This document shows positions 7,607 to 16,910 of a DNA stretch of 64,000 nt, piece by piece. The notes under the pieces were generated by a model, which was given only the letters and a program-made list of their open reading frames with translations, was not told where the DNA came from and did not search any database. Origin of the DNA: JAWWPG01 sp033850885 (GTDB lineage: Bacteria; Actinomycetota; Actinomycetes; Propionibacteriales; Nocardioidaceae). The translations under genes and the position numbers were made by a program. The stretch is taken from positions 1 to 64,000 of the forward strand of contig JAWWPG010000039.1 in assembly GCA_033850885.1 (NCBI GenBank), in the 5' to 3' direction. How positions within the stretch are numbered: position 1 is the stretch's first letter; each line of letters starts with the position of its first letter.

Positions 7607-8986
7607 GTGACCAGCCCAACCCCCGGCAACTCGATCACGGTCAGAGTGGAGACCCCGACCTCCGCACGGGCGACCGCGGACCTCGCGGCAGCGGTGATGG
7701 CGGCAGGTGGGGTGCTGACCGCCCTGGACGTGACGGAGTCCTACTCCAACCGACTCGTGGTCGACATCACCTGCAACACCGCCGACTCAGAACATGCCAA
7801 GACGATCACCGACAAGATCGACGAGCTGGAAGGCGTCCGCGTCCGGAAGGTCAGCGACCGCACCTTCCTGCTGCATCTGGGCGGCAAGCTCGAGGTTGTC
7901 CCGAAGGTCCCGCTGAAGCACCGGGACGACCTCTCCCGTGCGTACACCCCGGGCGTCGCCCGCATCTGCCTGGCGATCGCCGAGAACCCCTCGGACGTGC
8001 GCCGACTCACGATCAAGCGCAACACGGTCGCTGTCGTCACCGACGGGTCAGCGGTCCTGGGGCTCGGCAACATCGGCCCAGCCGCCGCGCTGCCCGTGAT
8101 GGAAGGCAAGGCTGCCCTCTTCAAGCAGTTCGCCGGGGTCGATGCGTGGCCAGTGTGCCTGGACACCCAGGACGTCGAGGAGATCATCGGCATCGTCAAG
8201 GCGATCGCGCCGGTCTACGGCGGGATCAACCTGGAGGACATCGCAGCGCCACGCTGCTTCGAGATCGAGCGACGACTCCGTGACCTGCTCGACATCCCGG
8301 TCTTCCACGACGACCAGCACGGCACCGCCATCGTCGTCCTCGCGGCGCTCACCAACGCGATGCGCGTGGTCGAGAAGTCGCCCGGGGAGGTCCGCGTCGT
8401 CGTCAGCGGAGTCGGGGCCGCCGGCCATGCGATCGTGCGCCTCCTGCACGCCCAGGGGTACGCCGACATCATCGCGTGCGACCGGAACGGAGCGTTGCAG
8501 GCGGACAAGCCCGACCTCGACGAGTTCCGGCGCTGGATCGCCGACAACACCAACCCCAGCCACCGGCAGGGCACGCTGGCGGAGGTCCTCGAGGATGCCG
8601 ACGTGTTCATCGGCGTCTCGGCGCCGAACCTGTTGACCGGCGACGACATCGCGACCATGGCCGAGCGGTCCATCGTGTTCGCCCTCGCAAACCCCGACCC
8701 CGAGGTCGACCCGTTCGCGGCAGGCGAGCACGCGACGGTCGTGGCGACCGGGCGCTCCGACTTCCCCAACCAGATCAACAACGTGCTCGCCTTCCCCGGC
8801 TTCTTCCGCGGGCTCCTCGACGCGGGCGTGCACGAGATCAGCGACGAGATGATGCTGGCCGCTGCCGGGGCGATCGCCGACGCGGTCTCCCCGGACCAGC
8901 TCAACTCCAGCTACATCGTCCCGTCGGTCTTCGATGAGAAGGTCTCGCCGGCCGTGGCCGCGCGGGTACGGCGGATCGCGAGCTGA
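7607..8986 (+). CDS. Malic enzyme with N-terminal ACT domain
   Basis: A 459-residue oxidative decarboxylase converting malate to pyruvate and CO2 with NAD(P) and a divalent metal. An ACT-like domain (residues about 8-80, starting SITVRVETPTS) probably senses a small effector. The malic domain follows with SRAYTPGVARIC (catalytic Tyr), VTDGSAVLGLGNIGP, and MEGKAALFKQF with DAWPVCLDTQ. The nucleotide fold begins at VVVSGVGAAGHA. It starts with GTG behind GAGG. It ends 2 bases from the convergent NmrA-like gene. With malate synthase in the nearby operon it could drain malate made from glycolate to pyruvate; that link is inference. Confidence 0.93.
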   Translation: MTSPTPGNSITVRVETPTSARATADLAAAVMAAGGVLTALDVTESYSNRLVVDITCNTADSEHAKTITDKIDELEGVRVRKVSDRTFLLHLGGKLEVVPKVPLKHRDDLSRAYTPGVARICLAIAENPSDVRRLTIKRNTVAVVTDGSAVLGLGNIGPAAALPVMEGKAALFKQFAGVDAWPVCLDTQDVEEIIGIVKAIAPVYGGINLEDIAAPRCFEIERRLRDLLDIPVFHDDQHGTAIVVLAALTNAMRVVEKSPGEVRVVVSGVGAAGHAIVRLLHAQGYADIIACDRNGALQADKPDLDEFRRWIADNTNPSHRQGTLAEVLEDADVFIGVSAPNLLTGDDIATMAERSIVFALANPDPEVDPFAAGEHATVVATGRSDFPNQINNVLAFPGFFRGLLDAGVHEISDEMMLAAAGAIADAVSPDQLNSSYIVPSVFDEKVSPAVAARVRRIAS

Positions 8987-8988
8987 CG

Positions 8989-9882
8989 TCAGGTCATCGC
9001 GTCGGCGCCCACGTGGTCCGTGAGGCAGATCTCGGTCGAGGTGGCCGGGAGGTCGGGATAGTCCCGGCGCAGGGCACTGGCGTCGAACCGAAGGTCCGCC
9101 CGGTCCATGAACAGGGCGCTCCTGATCTGGCGGCCTACCTGTGGGTTGGCTCGGCCCACGGTGTTCGCCAGCACCCCGAGCACCGATCGAGGGATGTGCC
9201 GGGGCTCGCCGGCTCGGCCACGGATGCCCTGCACCGCCACGGCGAGGTCGTTGAGCGTGATGTCGGCGGGGCCGCCGATCTCCACGGTGGCGCCTCTCAT
9301 CGTGGTGTCCGTGACCGCCCGCTCGACGAGCGCGGCGACGTCCCGCACGCACACGAAGTTGATGGGGTTCTCGCCCCGACCGAACACGAGAGGGCGACCG
9401 GAACGGCCCGAGGTGCGGTCGAGGATCTCGACCCAGAGCTCGCAGAAGGCCGTCGCTCGGACGATCGTGAACGCGACGCCGCTGCCGCGAAGGTGCTGCT
9501 CCGCGGCGTCTTTCATCCGGAACAGCTCCATCGGGCTGTCGGCGGCTGCCCCCACGACCGACATCAGGACGACGTCGGCGCCGACTCCACGAGCCGCATC
9601 GACCAAGCGGGCGTTGCCGTCACGGTCGACGGACGTCGGCGACACCCGCCCGGTGCCGACGAAGCCGTGGGCAGCGCACACGACGACCGTGACGCCATCG
9701 ACCGCCGGGGCCAGGCTGTCCGGGCGGCGCAGGTCCCCGACCACAACGTCGATGCCCAGTGCGGCTAGCTGTTTGGCCCTGCTGGCGTCCCGAGTGAGGA
9801 CGCGGACCGGCGGACCGGCGTCGACGAGCCGGTGGACGACGAGCGAGCCGAGGCGTCCGGTCCCTCCGGCAACGAGGATCAT
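8989..9882 (-). CDS. NAD(P)-binding NmrA-like/atypical SDR protein
   Basis: A 297-residue Rossmann protein. MILVAGGTGRLGSLVVHRL at the very N-terminus is the dinucleotide-binding GxxGxxG. GDLRRPDSLAPAVDGV and CAAHGFVGTG follow as in atypical short-chain dehydrogenases of the NmrA/NAD(P)H-azoreductase-like group. No Tyr-x-x-x-Lys pair is obvious, so it may be a redox sensor or an isomerase/reductase of unknown substrate. The frame extends upstream but overlaps the NTF2-like gene; the ATG overlapping that gene's stop (ATGA) is the natural coupled start. The pair is transcribed away from the TetR regulator. Confidence 0.82.
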   Translation of the reverse strand: MILVAGGTGRLGSLVVHRLVDAGPPVRVLTRDASRAKQLAALGIDVVVGDLRRPDSLAPAVDGVTVVVCAAHGFVGTGRVSPTSVDRDGNARLVDAARGVGADVVLMSVVGAAADSPMELFRMKDAAEQHLRGSGVAFTIVRATAFCELWVEILDRTSGRSGRPLVFGRGENPINFVCVRDVAALVERAVTDTTMRGATVEIGGPADITLNDLAVAVQGIRGRAGEPRHIPRSVLGVLANTVGRANPQVGRQIRSALFMDRADLRFDASALRRDYPDLPATSTEICLTDHVGADAMT

Positions 9883-10325
9883 GCGGTCGGCCTCGGGTCG
9901 ACCTGTCGGCGTACGGCGGCGTTCACGTCGTCTGGTGCGTCGTCGACGGGCTCCAGGTAGAAACGGGCCCAGTCGGCCAGCCCGCCGGACATCCCGAAGA
10001 TCACCACTCCGCGCATCAGGTGGGGTGAGCCGTCCGGCCTGGTGCCGCGATGCTCCCACTCGCTCCAGACGGTCTCGCCGTCGACCGTGTGACGCACGAC
10101 CTCGGCGGTGACGTCGGGAACGAGGGCGAAGATCTGCTGCCAGTTGCGTCGCACCTGCTCCTGCCCGGAGAAGCCTCTCGCGGGGTGCACGGGGGTCTCG
10201 TTGCGGTACCCGGACGTGAAACATGCCACCACCGCCTCCAGGTCGTGTCGGTTGACGGCGCGCCGCAGCCGTTCCACCAGGTCCCCACCTTGGCGCGCCG
10301 CATCGTCGCCTCTTCCGACGGGCAT
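9879..10325 (-). CDS. SnoaL/NTF2-like polyketide-cyclase-fold protein
   Basis: A 148-residue protein. RLRRAVNRHDLEAVVACFT (about 20-38) is the first helix-strand of SnoaL/NTF2-like cone-shaped folds, and WSEWEHRGTRPDGS and ARFYLEPV are the later strands. These proteins bind or isomerise small hydrophobic molecules. An alternative ATG 30 bases upstream exists; neither has a clear ribosome site. The stop overlaps the downstream NmrA-like start by 4 bases, so the two are one operon. The palindrome and the divergent TetR gene immediately upstream suggest repression by that regulator. Confidence 0.78.
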   Translation of the reverse strand: MPVGRGDDAARQGGDLVERLRRAVNRHDLEAVVACFTSGYRNETPVHPARGFSGQEQVRRNWQQIFALVPDVTAEVVRHTVDGETVWSEWEHRGTRPDGSPHLMRGVVIFGMSGGLADWARFYLEPVDDAPDDVNAAVRRQVDPRPTA

Positions 10326-10336
10326 ACTATCTTTGC

Positions 10337-10350
10337 TACAGTCTGCTGTA
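10337..10350. promoter_or_regulatory. Likely TetR operator between divergent genes
   Basis: TACAG-TCTG-CTGTA, a perfect 5-base-arm inverted repeat, sits in the short space between the NTF2-like gene and the TetR gene. Position and symmetry fit a TetR-family autoregulatory site. The arm length is short, so the exact operator limits are uncertain. Confidence 0.4.
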
Positions 10351-10383
10351 TTCATTACTAGATCATGGAACCAAGGAGACGTG

Positions 10384-11037
10384 TTGTCAACCCCCCGCGG
10401 CCGAGCGTCGGTCACGACCACCCGCGCGTACCACTCGCCCCGGCGAGCCCGGCAGGCCGAGCTGACCCGCACGGCGATCGTCGACGCCGCCGAGCGGCTG
10501 TTCCTGCGCGACGGCCTGGCCACCACGACGGTCGCGACCATCGCCGCCGAGGCGTCGGTGTCGGTGGAGACGGTGTACAAGACCTTCGGCGGCAAGCGCG
10601 GCCTGGTCCGGGCGATCTGCGAGCGGGGGCTCGCCGGGGCTGGTCCGGTGCACGCCGAGACCCGCTCCGACGAGCTACGGCAGACGGAGAGCGACCCTCG
10701 GGCGATCATCCGGGGGTGGGGACGGCTGTCCATGGAGGTCGCGCCCCGGGTGGCGCCGATCCTGCTGCTGCTGCGCGCCGCTGCGTCCGACCCGCAGATG
10801 GCCGCCCTGCAGTCCGAGGTCGAGGCAAACCGGCTCGATCGCATGACGCACAACGCCAGGGGCCTCGCCGAGGCCGGTCATTTGGCTGCCGGTGTCACGG
10901 CGCAGCACGCCGGGGAGGTGATGTGGGCCTACAGCTCAGCCGACCTCTACGAGCTTCTCGTCATCAGGCGAGGCTGGCCGCTGGAGCGGTACGGCGCGTT
11001 CATCGCCGATGCGATGATCGCCGCCCTGCTGCCGTGA
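10384..11037 (+). CDS. TetR/AcrR family transcriptional regulator
   Basis: A 217-residue repressor with an N-terminal helix-turn-helix. AIVDAAERLFLRDGLATTTV leads into the recognition helix VSVETVYKTFGGKRGLV (about residues 45-61). The C-terminal ligand domain is all-helical. The start is taken as TTG because AAGGAG ends 5 bases before it; the GTG immediately upstream would leave only 2 bases. It is divergent from the NTF2-like/NmrA-like operon with a palindrome between them, so it probably controls that operon and itself. Effector unknown. Confidence 0.85.
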   Translation: MSTPRGRASVTTTRAYHSPRRARQAELTRTAIVDAAERLFLRDGLATTTVATIAAEASVSVETVYKTFGGKRGLVRAICERGLAGAGPVHAETRSDELRQTESDPRAIIRGWGRLSMEVAPRVAPILLLLRAAASDPQMAALQSEVEANRLDRMTHNARGLAEAGHLAAGVTAQHAGEVMWAYSSADLYELLVIRRGWPLERYGAFIADAMIAALLP

Positions 11038-11059
11038 ACCCGGCATACACCGGGCTCGC

Positions 11060-12775
11060 CTAGCCCGGCACCATCCAGCTCAGCACCGGCGTCGCCTGCA
11101 GCGTCACCAGGATGCACACCAGGGCGAGCAGGAGGAGGCTCCAGCCGAGCACCTTGCGGAAGATCTCGCCCTCGCGGCCGGCCATGCCCACCGCCGCCGC
11201 CGCGATCGCCAGATTCTGCGGGGAGAGCATCTTGCCCATCACCCCGCCCGAGGAGTTCGCCGCGGCGAGCAGCACCGGGTCGAGCCCGGCCTTGGTCGCC
11301 GTCTGCACCTGGAGGGCGCCAAAGAGTGCGTTCGAGGAGGTGTCTGACCCGGTGACCGAGACGCCCAGCCAGCCGAGGATGGGCGACAGCACGACGAAGC
11401 TGGTTCCCGCCCCGGCCAGGAAGAAGCCCAGCGTGGTGGTCTGACCCGACTGGTTCATCACGTAGGCCAGCGCCAGCACGCCCATCACGGTCAGGATCGC
11501 CGTCCGCAGCTGGACGAGCGTGTCGACGTACGCCTTCGCGGCCCGGCCGGGCGAGACCTGCAGGACCAACAGGGTGATGAGGCCGGCGATCACCAGCAGC
11601 GTGCCCGCCGCAGCCAGCCAGCCGAAGGCGAACGTGATGGACGAGAGCGCGTCGCCGCTGGTGTTCGTCACGTTGAGCCCGGGCCACTGGAACTCGTAGT
11701 ACCAGGGTGCCTTGGCGAGCGCGTCCTTGATCGTGGTGATGTTCGCGATCGAGAAGATCGCGATGATGATGAGGTACGGCGCGTAGGCGCGCGCGATCTC
11801 CCCCCGCGAGTCTCCTTCGGCGTCTCCGCCGACCCGCGTCGCAGTGGCGGCGCGGCCCGGGGCCGTCCGCGTGGAGCCTTCACCGCCGCCCCGAGCGGTT
11901 TCCACGTCGGCGTCATCCGCCGAGTGCAGGTCGGGAGACTCCACCGGCTGCCAGACCCGAACCAGGACGACGATCGCGGCCATCGACAGCAGGGACGCGA
12001 AGATGTCGGTGAGGGTCACCGAGATGAAGTTCGACACGAAGTACTGGACGAGCCCGAAGACGCCTCCGGCGAGGACGGCCGGCAGCCACGTTTGGCGGAG
12101 TCCCCGGCGGCCGTCGACGACGCCCACAATGACGAGGGGCACGAAGACGGCAAGGATCGGGGTCTGCCGGCCGACCATGGAGCCGAGCGTGTCGACGGTG
12201 AGCCGCGGGTCGTTGCTCACGCCCGCCGTGATCTCGGCGAGCGTGACGATCGGGATCGCCAACGCCCCGAACGCGACCGGCGCCGTGTTCGCGATCAGTG
12301 CGACCGTTGCCGCCTTCAGCGGCGGGAAGCCCAGCGCGATCAGCATGACGGCACTGATCGCCACCGGGGTGCCGAACCCCGCGAGCGCCTCGAGCAGCGC
12401 CCCGAAGCAGAACGCGATGATGATGGCCTGGACCCGCATGTCCGAGCTGACACCCCCGAAGGAGCGGCGCAGCACGTCGAAGTGACCGGTCGCAACGGTG
12501 AGGTTGTAGATCCAGATTGCGTTGATCACGATCCACAGGATCGGGAAGAACCCGAACGTCGCGCCTTCGGAGGCTGAGAGCAGCGCCTGGCCGACCGGCA
12601 TCGAGTACACGATGAGCGAGATCGCGATCGCCACCACCAGCGCGGTGAGCGCGGAGACCCAGGCACGCACCTTGAGGACGCCGAGCAGCACGAAAAGGGT
12701 CAGGATCGGCAGTGCGGCGAAGATCGATGTGAGCGCGTACGAGTCGCCGACGGGCTTGAGAACCTGCTGGTACAT
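11060..12775 (-). CDS. lldP: L-lactate/glycolate permease, LldP (LctP) family
   Basis: A 571-residue polytopic membrane carrier. N-terminal helices begin about residue 15. Family landmarks are FFPILWIVINAIWIYNLTV, FCFGALLEALAGFGTPVAIS and the C-terminal GVSVTGSDTSSNALFG, typical of LctP permeases that move lactate and also glycolate with protons. A hydrophilic, Asp/Gly/Ala-rich loop at about residues 278-325 is a lineage-specific insertion between helices. It is the last gene of the leftward aceB-glcD-glcE-glcF-lldP run, 4 bases after glcF, so it most likely supplies glycolate and/or lactate to the oxidase. Confidence 0.93.
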   Translation of the reverse strand: MYQQVLKPVGDSYALTSIFAALPILTLFVLLGVLKVRAWVSALTALVVAIAISLIVYSMPVGQALLSASEGATFGFFPILWIVINAIWIYNLTVATGHFDVLRRSFGGVSSDMRVQAIIIAFCFGALLEALAGFGTPVAISAVMLIALGFPPLKAATVALIANTAPVAFGALAIPIVTLAEITAGVSNDPRLTVDTLGSMVGRQTPILAVFVPLVIVGVVDGRRGLRQTWLPAVLAGGVFGLVQYFVSNFISVTLTDIFASLLSMAAIVVLVRVWQPVESPDLHSADDADVETARGGGEGSTRTAPGRAATATRVGGDAEGDSRGEIARAYAPYLIIIAIFSIANITTIKDALAKAPWYYEFQWPGLNVTNTSGDALSSITFAFGWLAAAGTLLVIAGLITLLVLQVSPGRAAKAYVDTLVQLRTAILTVMGVLALAYVMNQSGQTTTLGFFLAGAGTSFVVLSPILGWLGVSVTGSDTSSNALFGALQVQTATKAGLDPVLLAAANSSGGVMGKMLSPQNLAIAAAAVGMAGREGEIFRKVLGWSLLLLALVCILVTLQATPVLSWMVPG

Positions 12776-12779
12776 GCTG

Positions 12780-14192
12780 TCACCTCTTGACTGGATGGCT
12801 TGGCTGCCGGTGTGGTGCCGTGAGGGTTTCCGGGGCCAGACCCCGGATGGAGGCGTCGAGCACCTCGATCGTGTGCGCCAGCGCTATCGACTCCCCCAGC
12901 CGCCGGGCCGCCGCGGCGACCTGCATGAGGCAGCCCGGGTTCGCCGTGACGAGGAGGTCCGAACCCGTGGCGACGACGTTGCGCGCCTTCCGCTCGCCGA
13001 GCTCGCGGGCGGGCCCGGGGTTGAGGAGGTTGTAGACGCCGGCCGAGCCGCAGCAGATCTCGGGGTCGGCGATCTCGCGCAGGGCAAGCTCCGGGACGGC
13101 CTCGAGCAGCGCCCTCGGCTGAGCCCGGACGCCCTGCGCGTGCGCCAGGTGGCAGGCATCGTGGTAGGCGACCGTCATCGGCAACGGGTGCCGGAGCGCG
13201 ACCGGCCCGAGCTCGTAGAGCAGCTCCGAGACGTCCCGCACGGACGACGCGAAACGCGCGGCCCGTTGCGCGTACGCCGGGTCGTCGCTCAACAGGTCGG
13301 CGTACTCCTTCATCGACGACCCGCACCCGGCGGCGTTCACGACGACCGTCTCGACGCCGGCCGCCTCGAACACGTCGATCGTGCGCCTGGCGAACGCCAC
13401 CGCCTCTGCCTCCCGGCCGTTGTGCACGCTCAGTGCGCCGCAGCACCCCTGGCCGCGGGGGATCACGACCTCGCACCCCTCGGCCGCAAGGACGCGCACG
13501 GTCGCGGCGTTGACGTTGGGGAAGAACTCGCGCTGCACGCAGCCGGTCAGCAGCCCGACCACGGCGCGTCGCTCGCCGGAGGCCGGGACTCGAGGCGGGA
13601 GCCTCACCGACCGGCCGAGCGGCGGTGCCAGCGCCTCCATCGCGGCCAGCGTCGGCGCCAGCCGCTCCAACAGCCCGCTGCGCTGCACCATCCGCTGCAG
13701 GCCACTGCGCTGGTAGGCCTTGAGCGGCCCGCGAAACAGTCGGAGCCGCCTCGGGTACGGGAACAACGCGAAGATCGCCGACCGGAGCAGCCGGTCGTCG
13801 GCCGGCCGGTCGTGCCGGCGCTCGACCTGAGCGCGGGTCGCCTCGATGAGCCTGTTGTACTGCACGCCCGACGGGCACGCGGTGACGCAGGCCATGCAGC
13901 CGAGGCAGGCATCGAAGTGGCCGACCATGGAGTCGGACATCGGCTCGCCCTCGAGCCCCTGCTGCATGAGGTAGATCCGGCCGCGTGGGCTGTCCATCTC
14001 CTCGCCCCAGAGCACGTACGTCGGACACGTCGGCAGGCAGAACCCGCAGTGCACACAGTCGGCGGCCAGCTCCGCCGAGGGTGGGCGATGGTCGTCGAAG
14101 GCGGGCGGGCCCGCCGGTGGAGCGACCTCGCGTGGACCGTCAGCACCCTTCGTGCCGTGAGTCGCGCTGACGGGGGATGCGTCGCTGGTCAT
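12780..14192 (-). CDS. glcF: Glycolate oxidase iron-sulfur subunit GlcF
   Basis: A 470-residue electron-transfer subunit of glycolate oxidase. Two [4Fe-4S] motifs are present: Cys46/49/52/56 (CVHCGFCLPTC) and Cys96/99/102/106 (CLGCMACVTAC). Two cysteine-rich CCG-type domains follow, with GQGCCGALSVHNGR and EICCGSAGVYN. Length is slightly above the E. coli protein because of a Pro/Ala-rich N-terminal tail. The ATG overlaps the glcE stop (TGATG), which sets the start; a longer reading into glcE is out of character. It passes electrons from the GlcD/GlcE flavin to the quinone pool at the membrane. Confidence 0.92.
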   Translation of the reverse strand: MTSDASPVSATHGTKGADGPREVAPPAGPPAFDDHRPPSAELAADCVHCGFCLPTCPTYVLWGEEMDSPRGRIYLMQQGLEGEPMSDSMVGHFDACLGCMACVTACPSGVQYNRLIEATRAQVERRHDRPADDRLLRSAIFALFPYPRRLRLFRGPLKAYQRSGLQRMVQRSGLLERLAPTLAAMEALAPPLGRSVRLPPRVPASGERRAVVGLLTGCVQREFFPNVNAATVRVLAAEGCEVVIPRGQGCCGALSVHNGREAEAVAFARRTIDVFEAAGVETVVVNAAGCGSSMKEYADLLSDDPAYAQRAARFASSVRDVSELLYELGPVALRHPLPMTVAYHDACHLAHAQGVRAQPRALLEAVPELALREIADPEICCGSAGVYNLLNPGPARELGERKARNVVATGSDLLVTANPGCLMQVAAAARRLGESIALAHTIEVLDASIRGLAPETLTAPHRQPSHPVKR

Positions 14193-15436
14193 CAGATCCC
14201 TCCGACGAAGCGTCCGGGTGACAGCCGATGCTCCGGGTCGAGCTGGTCCTTGAGCCTCACCATCAGGTCGAGCCCCGGCACCGGCCCCCATACGTCCAGG
14301 GCGGCTCGGACCGCGGCCGGGGCGGTGAGCGCGACGACGCTGCCGCCGTAGGTTGTGGCGGCGGCGCGCAGGTCCGCGAGGACGGCCGCGGCGATGTCGG
14401 GAGCCGTGTCAGCGGGCATCCCCGCGTAGAGCACGCCGGTCGCTGAGCCACGTACGTCAACCGGCACGTCTTGGCGCTCGGCAGTCCGCCGTACGGCGAC
14501 CAGCAGCCGCGTCAGACCGGAGATCTCGCAGGTGAGCTTCAGCCCGACGCCGTCGGGCGCGAAGGGGTAGGCCCCGAACCAGGGCGGAACGTCGTCTCCC
14601 TCGTTCGCGTCGCCGAGCAGGTCCGCCGCCCGGGCGGCCCGTCCCGCCACGCCCGCCTCGGTGCCCTCGAGGAGGACGGCGACGGTCAGTGGCCCGGTCG
14701 CCGGCTGGTCGACCTCCACCGCCGTCGGCACGACCTGTGACTCGAGGACGGCGGCGACCGCCCGCCCTGCCTCGACGGGTCCGGGCACCTCGAGCGTGAG
14801 GACGCGGCTGACCCGAGGCAGCGGGTGCAGCCGGAACGCCAGCTGCGTCACCAGGCCGAGCGTCCCGTAGCTGCCGGTCAGCAGCTTCCCGAAGTCGTAA
14901 CCCGCGACGTTCTTCACGACCTTCCCGCCGGCCTTGGCGACGACGCCGTCCGCGCGCACGAACGTGACCCCGATCAGCAGGTCGCGCAACGTCCCGTAGA
15001 GCAGGCGGCGCGGCCCGCTGGTGTTGGTGGCGACCATCCCGCCGACCGTGGCGGCAGCCTCGGGGACGTCCAGCGCGAGCTGCTGACCCGCGCCCGCCAA
15101 GGAGGACTGGAGGTCCACGACCGCCGTACCGGCCCGCACCACCACCACCAGGTCGCCGGCGGCGTGTTCGACGACACCCGCGATCCCACCCGTGTCGACG
15201 ACCAGGTCGACGGCTGTCGGCGGCGCCCCCCAGCCGAGCTTGGACCCGCCGCCGCGGGCGACGACGCGGAGGTCCTGCTCGGCCGCGAGGCGAAGGACCT
15301 CCGAAGCCTCCTCGGTCGATGTCGGTGCCGCGACGTAGCGGGCCGGCACGTCCGCGACGGAGTCCCCCTCCTCCGCCGGTCGGGCGCGCTCGTCGCACAC
15401 CTTCCGCAGAGCCTCCAGCGTCGCGTCGGTCGGCAC
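14192..15436 (-). CDS. glcE: Glycolate oxidase FAD-binding subunit GlcE
   Basis: A 414-residue PCMH-type FAD-binding protein. LRVVARGGGSKLGWGAPP and GGMVATNTSGPRRLLYG are the FAD-contacting segments, and GGKVVKNVAGYDFGKLLTGS is the typical continuation. It forms the GlcDEF complex with its neighbours. The GTG used lies one base after the glcD stop and has GGAGG about 10 bases upstream; an upstream ATG would place 15 residues inside glcD. Length is a little above E. coli GlcE (about 350). Confidence 0.9.
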   Translation of the reverse strand: MPTDATLEALRKVCDERARPAEEGDSVADVPARYVAAPTSTEEASEVLRLAAEQDLRVVARGGGSKLGWGAPPTAVDLVVDTGGIAGVVEHAAGDLVVVVRAGTAVVDLQSSLAGAGQQLALDVPEAAATVGGMVATNTSGPRRLLYGTLRDLLIGVTFVRADGVVAKAGGKVVKNVAGYDFGKLLTGSYGTLGLVTQLAFRLHPLPRVSRVLTLEVPGPVEAGRAVAAVLESQVVPTAVEVDQPATGPLTVAVLLEGTEAGVAGRAARAADLLGDANEGDDVPPWFGAYPFAPDGVGLKLTCEISGLTRLLVAVRRTAERQDVPVDVRGSATGVLYAGMPADTAPDIAAAVLADLRAAATTYGGSVVALTAPAAVRAALDVWGPVPGLDLMVRLKDQLDPEHRLSPGRFVGGI

Positions 15437-15437
15437 G

Positions 15438-16895
15438 TCAGAAGACCTCCGCCAGGCCGGACTCCTGCATCGGGTGGACACCCTTGTGCCGGCCGGGCAC
15501 CTCTCCGCAGAGGCGCGGCGTCGGGAAGATCTTCCCCGGGTTGGACAGGTGCTCGGGGTCGAAGGCGCACCGCAGCAGCTGCATGGTGTCGAGGTCCTCG
15601 TCGGTGAACATCCTCGACATGTACTTGGCCTTGTCCATGCCGACCCCGTGCTCGCCCGTGATGGAGCCGCCGTACTCGATGCACAGGTCGAGGATCGCGC
15701 CCGACACCTCCTCGGCGTCGTCGGCCTGACCGGCGACGGACTCGTCGAAGAGCACCAGCGGGTGCAGGTTCCCGTCGCCCGCGTGGAAGACGTTCGCCAC
15801 CCGCACGTCGCTCGACCCCGACAGGTCTGCGATCCGGCGAAGCACGTCGGGAAGGGCCGTCCGGGGGATGACGCCGTCCTGGACGATGTAGTCGGGGCTG
15901 ATCCGCCCCACCGCGGCGAAGGCCGACTTGCGCCCCTTCCAGAACAGCGCCCGCTCCACGTCGTCGGCCGCGATGCGGATCTCGAAGGCGTCGTTGGCCC
16001 GGCAGTGTCTCTCGACGTCGGCGAACTGCGACTCCACCTCGTCGGCCGGTCCGTCGATCTCGACGATGAGCACCGCGCCGGCCCCTTCGGGATAGTTGCA
16101 GTGGACCGCCGCCTCGGCCGCCTCGATCGCCAGTGCGTCCATCATCTCGATCGCGGCGGGGATCACGCCGGCTCCGATGATGGCCGAGACCGCGCCGCCG
16201 GCATGGTCGGTGGACTCGAAGGCCGCGAGCAATGTCCGGACCGCCTCGGGTGTCCGCATCAGCCGGAGGGTGACCTCGGTGGCGATCCCCAGCGTCCCCT
16301 CCGACCCGACGAACGCGCCGAGCAGGTCGTAGCCGGGCGGGTCCGGCGCCTTGCCGCCTAGCCGGACCACGTCGCCCTCGGGGGCGACCAGCTCGATGCC
16401 GAGCACGTGGTTCGTGGTGAACCCGTACTTCAGGCAGTGGGCGCCACCGGAGTTCTCGGCGACGTTGCCGCCGATGGAGCAGATCTGCTGGCTGGACGGG
16501 TCCGGCGCGTAGTAGTAGCCGTACGGCGCCGCCTCCCTGGAGACCTGGAGGTTGATGACGCCGGGCTCCACGACCGCCCGCTGGTTCGGCGCGTCGACCT
16601 CCAGGATGGCGCGCATCTGCGACGTCACGATCAGTACGCCGTCGGCATGGGGCAGCGCGCCCCCTGACAGCCCGGTCCCGGAGCCGCGGGCGACGTACGG
16701 CACCTTTGCCTCGACACATGCGCCCACCACGGCTGCGACCTGGTCCGTGGTCGCGGGCAGCACGACGATCGCTGGCATCACCTTGTACTGGGCGAGCCCG
16801 TCGCACTCGTAGGTCCGCAGCTGCTGCCGGTCGGTCAGGACACGGTCGGCCCCGATCTCGGATCGTAGGCGTACGGCGAGCTGGTCCAGGTCCAT
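15438..16895 (-). CDS. glcD: Glycolate oxidase catalytic FAD subunit GlcD
   Basis: A 485-residue FAD-linked oxidase of the GlcD/D-lactate dehydrogenase group, oxidising glycolate (or D-lactate) to glyoxylate (or pyruvate). FAD-binding landmarks are VPYVARGSGTGLSGGALP, SIGGNVAENSGG and YGFTTNHVLGIELV. The C-terminal HAGDGNLHPLVLFDE and GSITGEHGVGMDKAKYM hold the conserved histidines of the vanillyl-oxidase-type cap. The start ATG follows GGGAG. The presence of separate GlcE and GlcF favours glycolate oxidase over a stand-alone D-lactate dehydrogenase. It lies 15 bases downstream of malate synthase. Confidence 0.93.
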   Translation of the reverse strand: MDLDQLAVRLRSEIGADRVLTDRQQLRTYECDGLAQYKVMPAIVVLPATTDQVAAVVGACVEAKVPYVARGSGTGLSGGALPHADGVLIVTSQMRAILEVDAPNQRAVVEPGVINLQVSREAAPYGYYYAPDPSSQQICSIGGNVAENSGGAHCLKYGFTTNHVLGIELVAPEGDVVRLGGKAPDPPGYDLLGAFVGSEGTLGIATEVTLRLMRTPEAVRTLLAAFESTDHAGGAVSAIIGAGVIPAAIEMMDALAIEAAEAAVHCNYPEGAGAVLIVEIDGPADEVESQFADVERHCRANDAFEIRIAADDVERALFWKGRKSAFAAVGRISPDYIVQDGVIPRTALPDVLRRIADLSGSSDVRVANVFHAGDGNLHPLVLFDESVAGQADDAEEVSGAILDLCIEYGGSITGEHGVGMDKAKYMSRMFTDEDLDTMQLLRCAFDPEHLSNPGKIFPTPRLCGEVPGRHKGVHPMQESGLAEVF

Positions 16896-16910
16896 GAGCG
16901 CTCCCTTGGG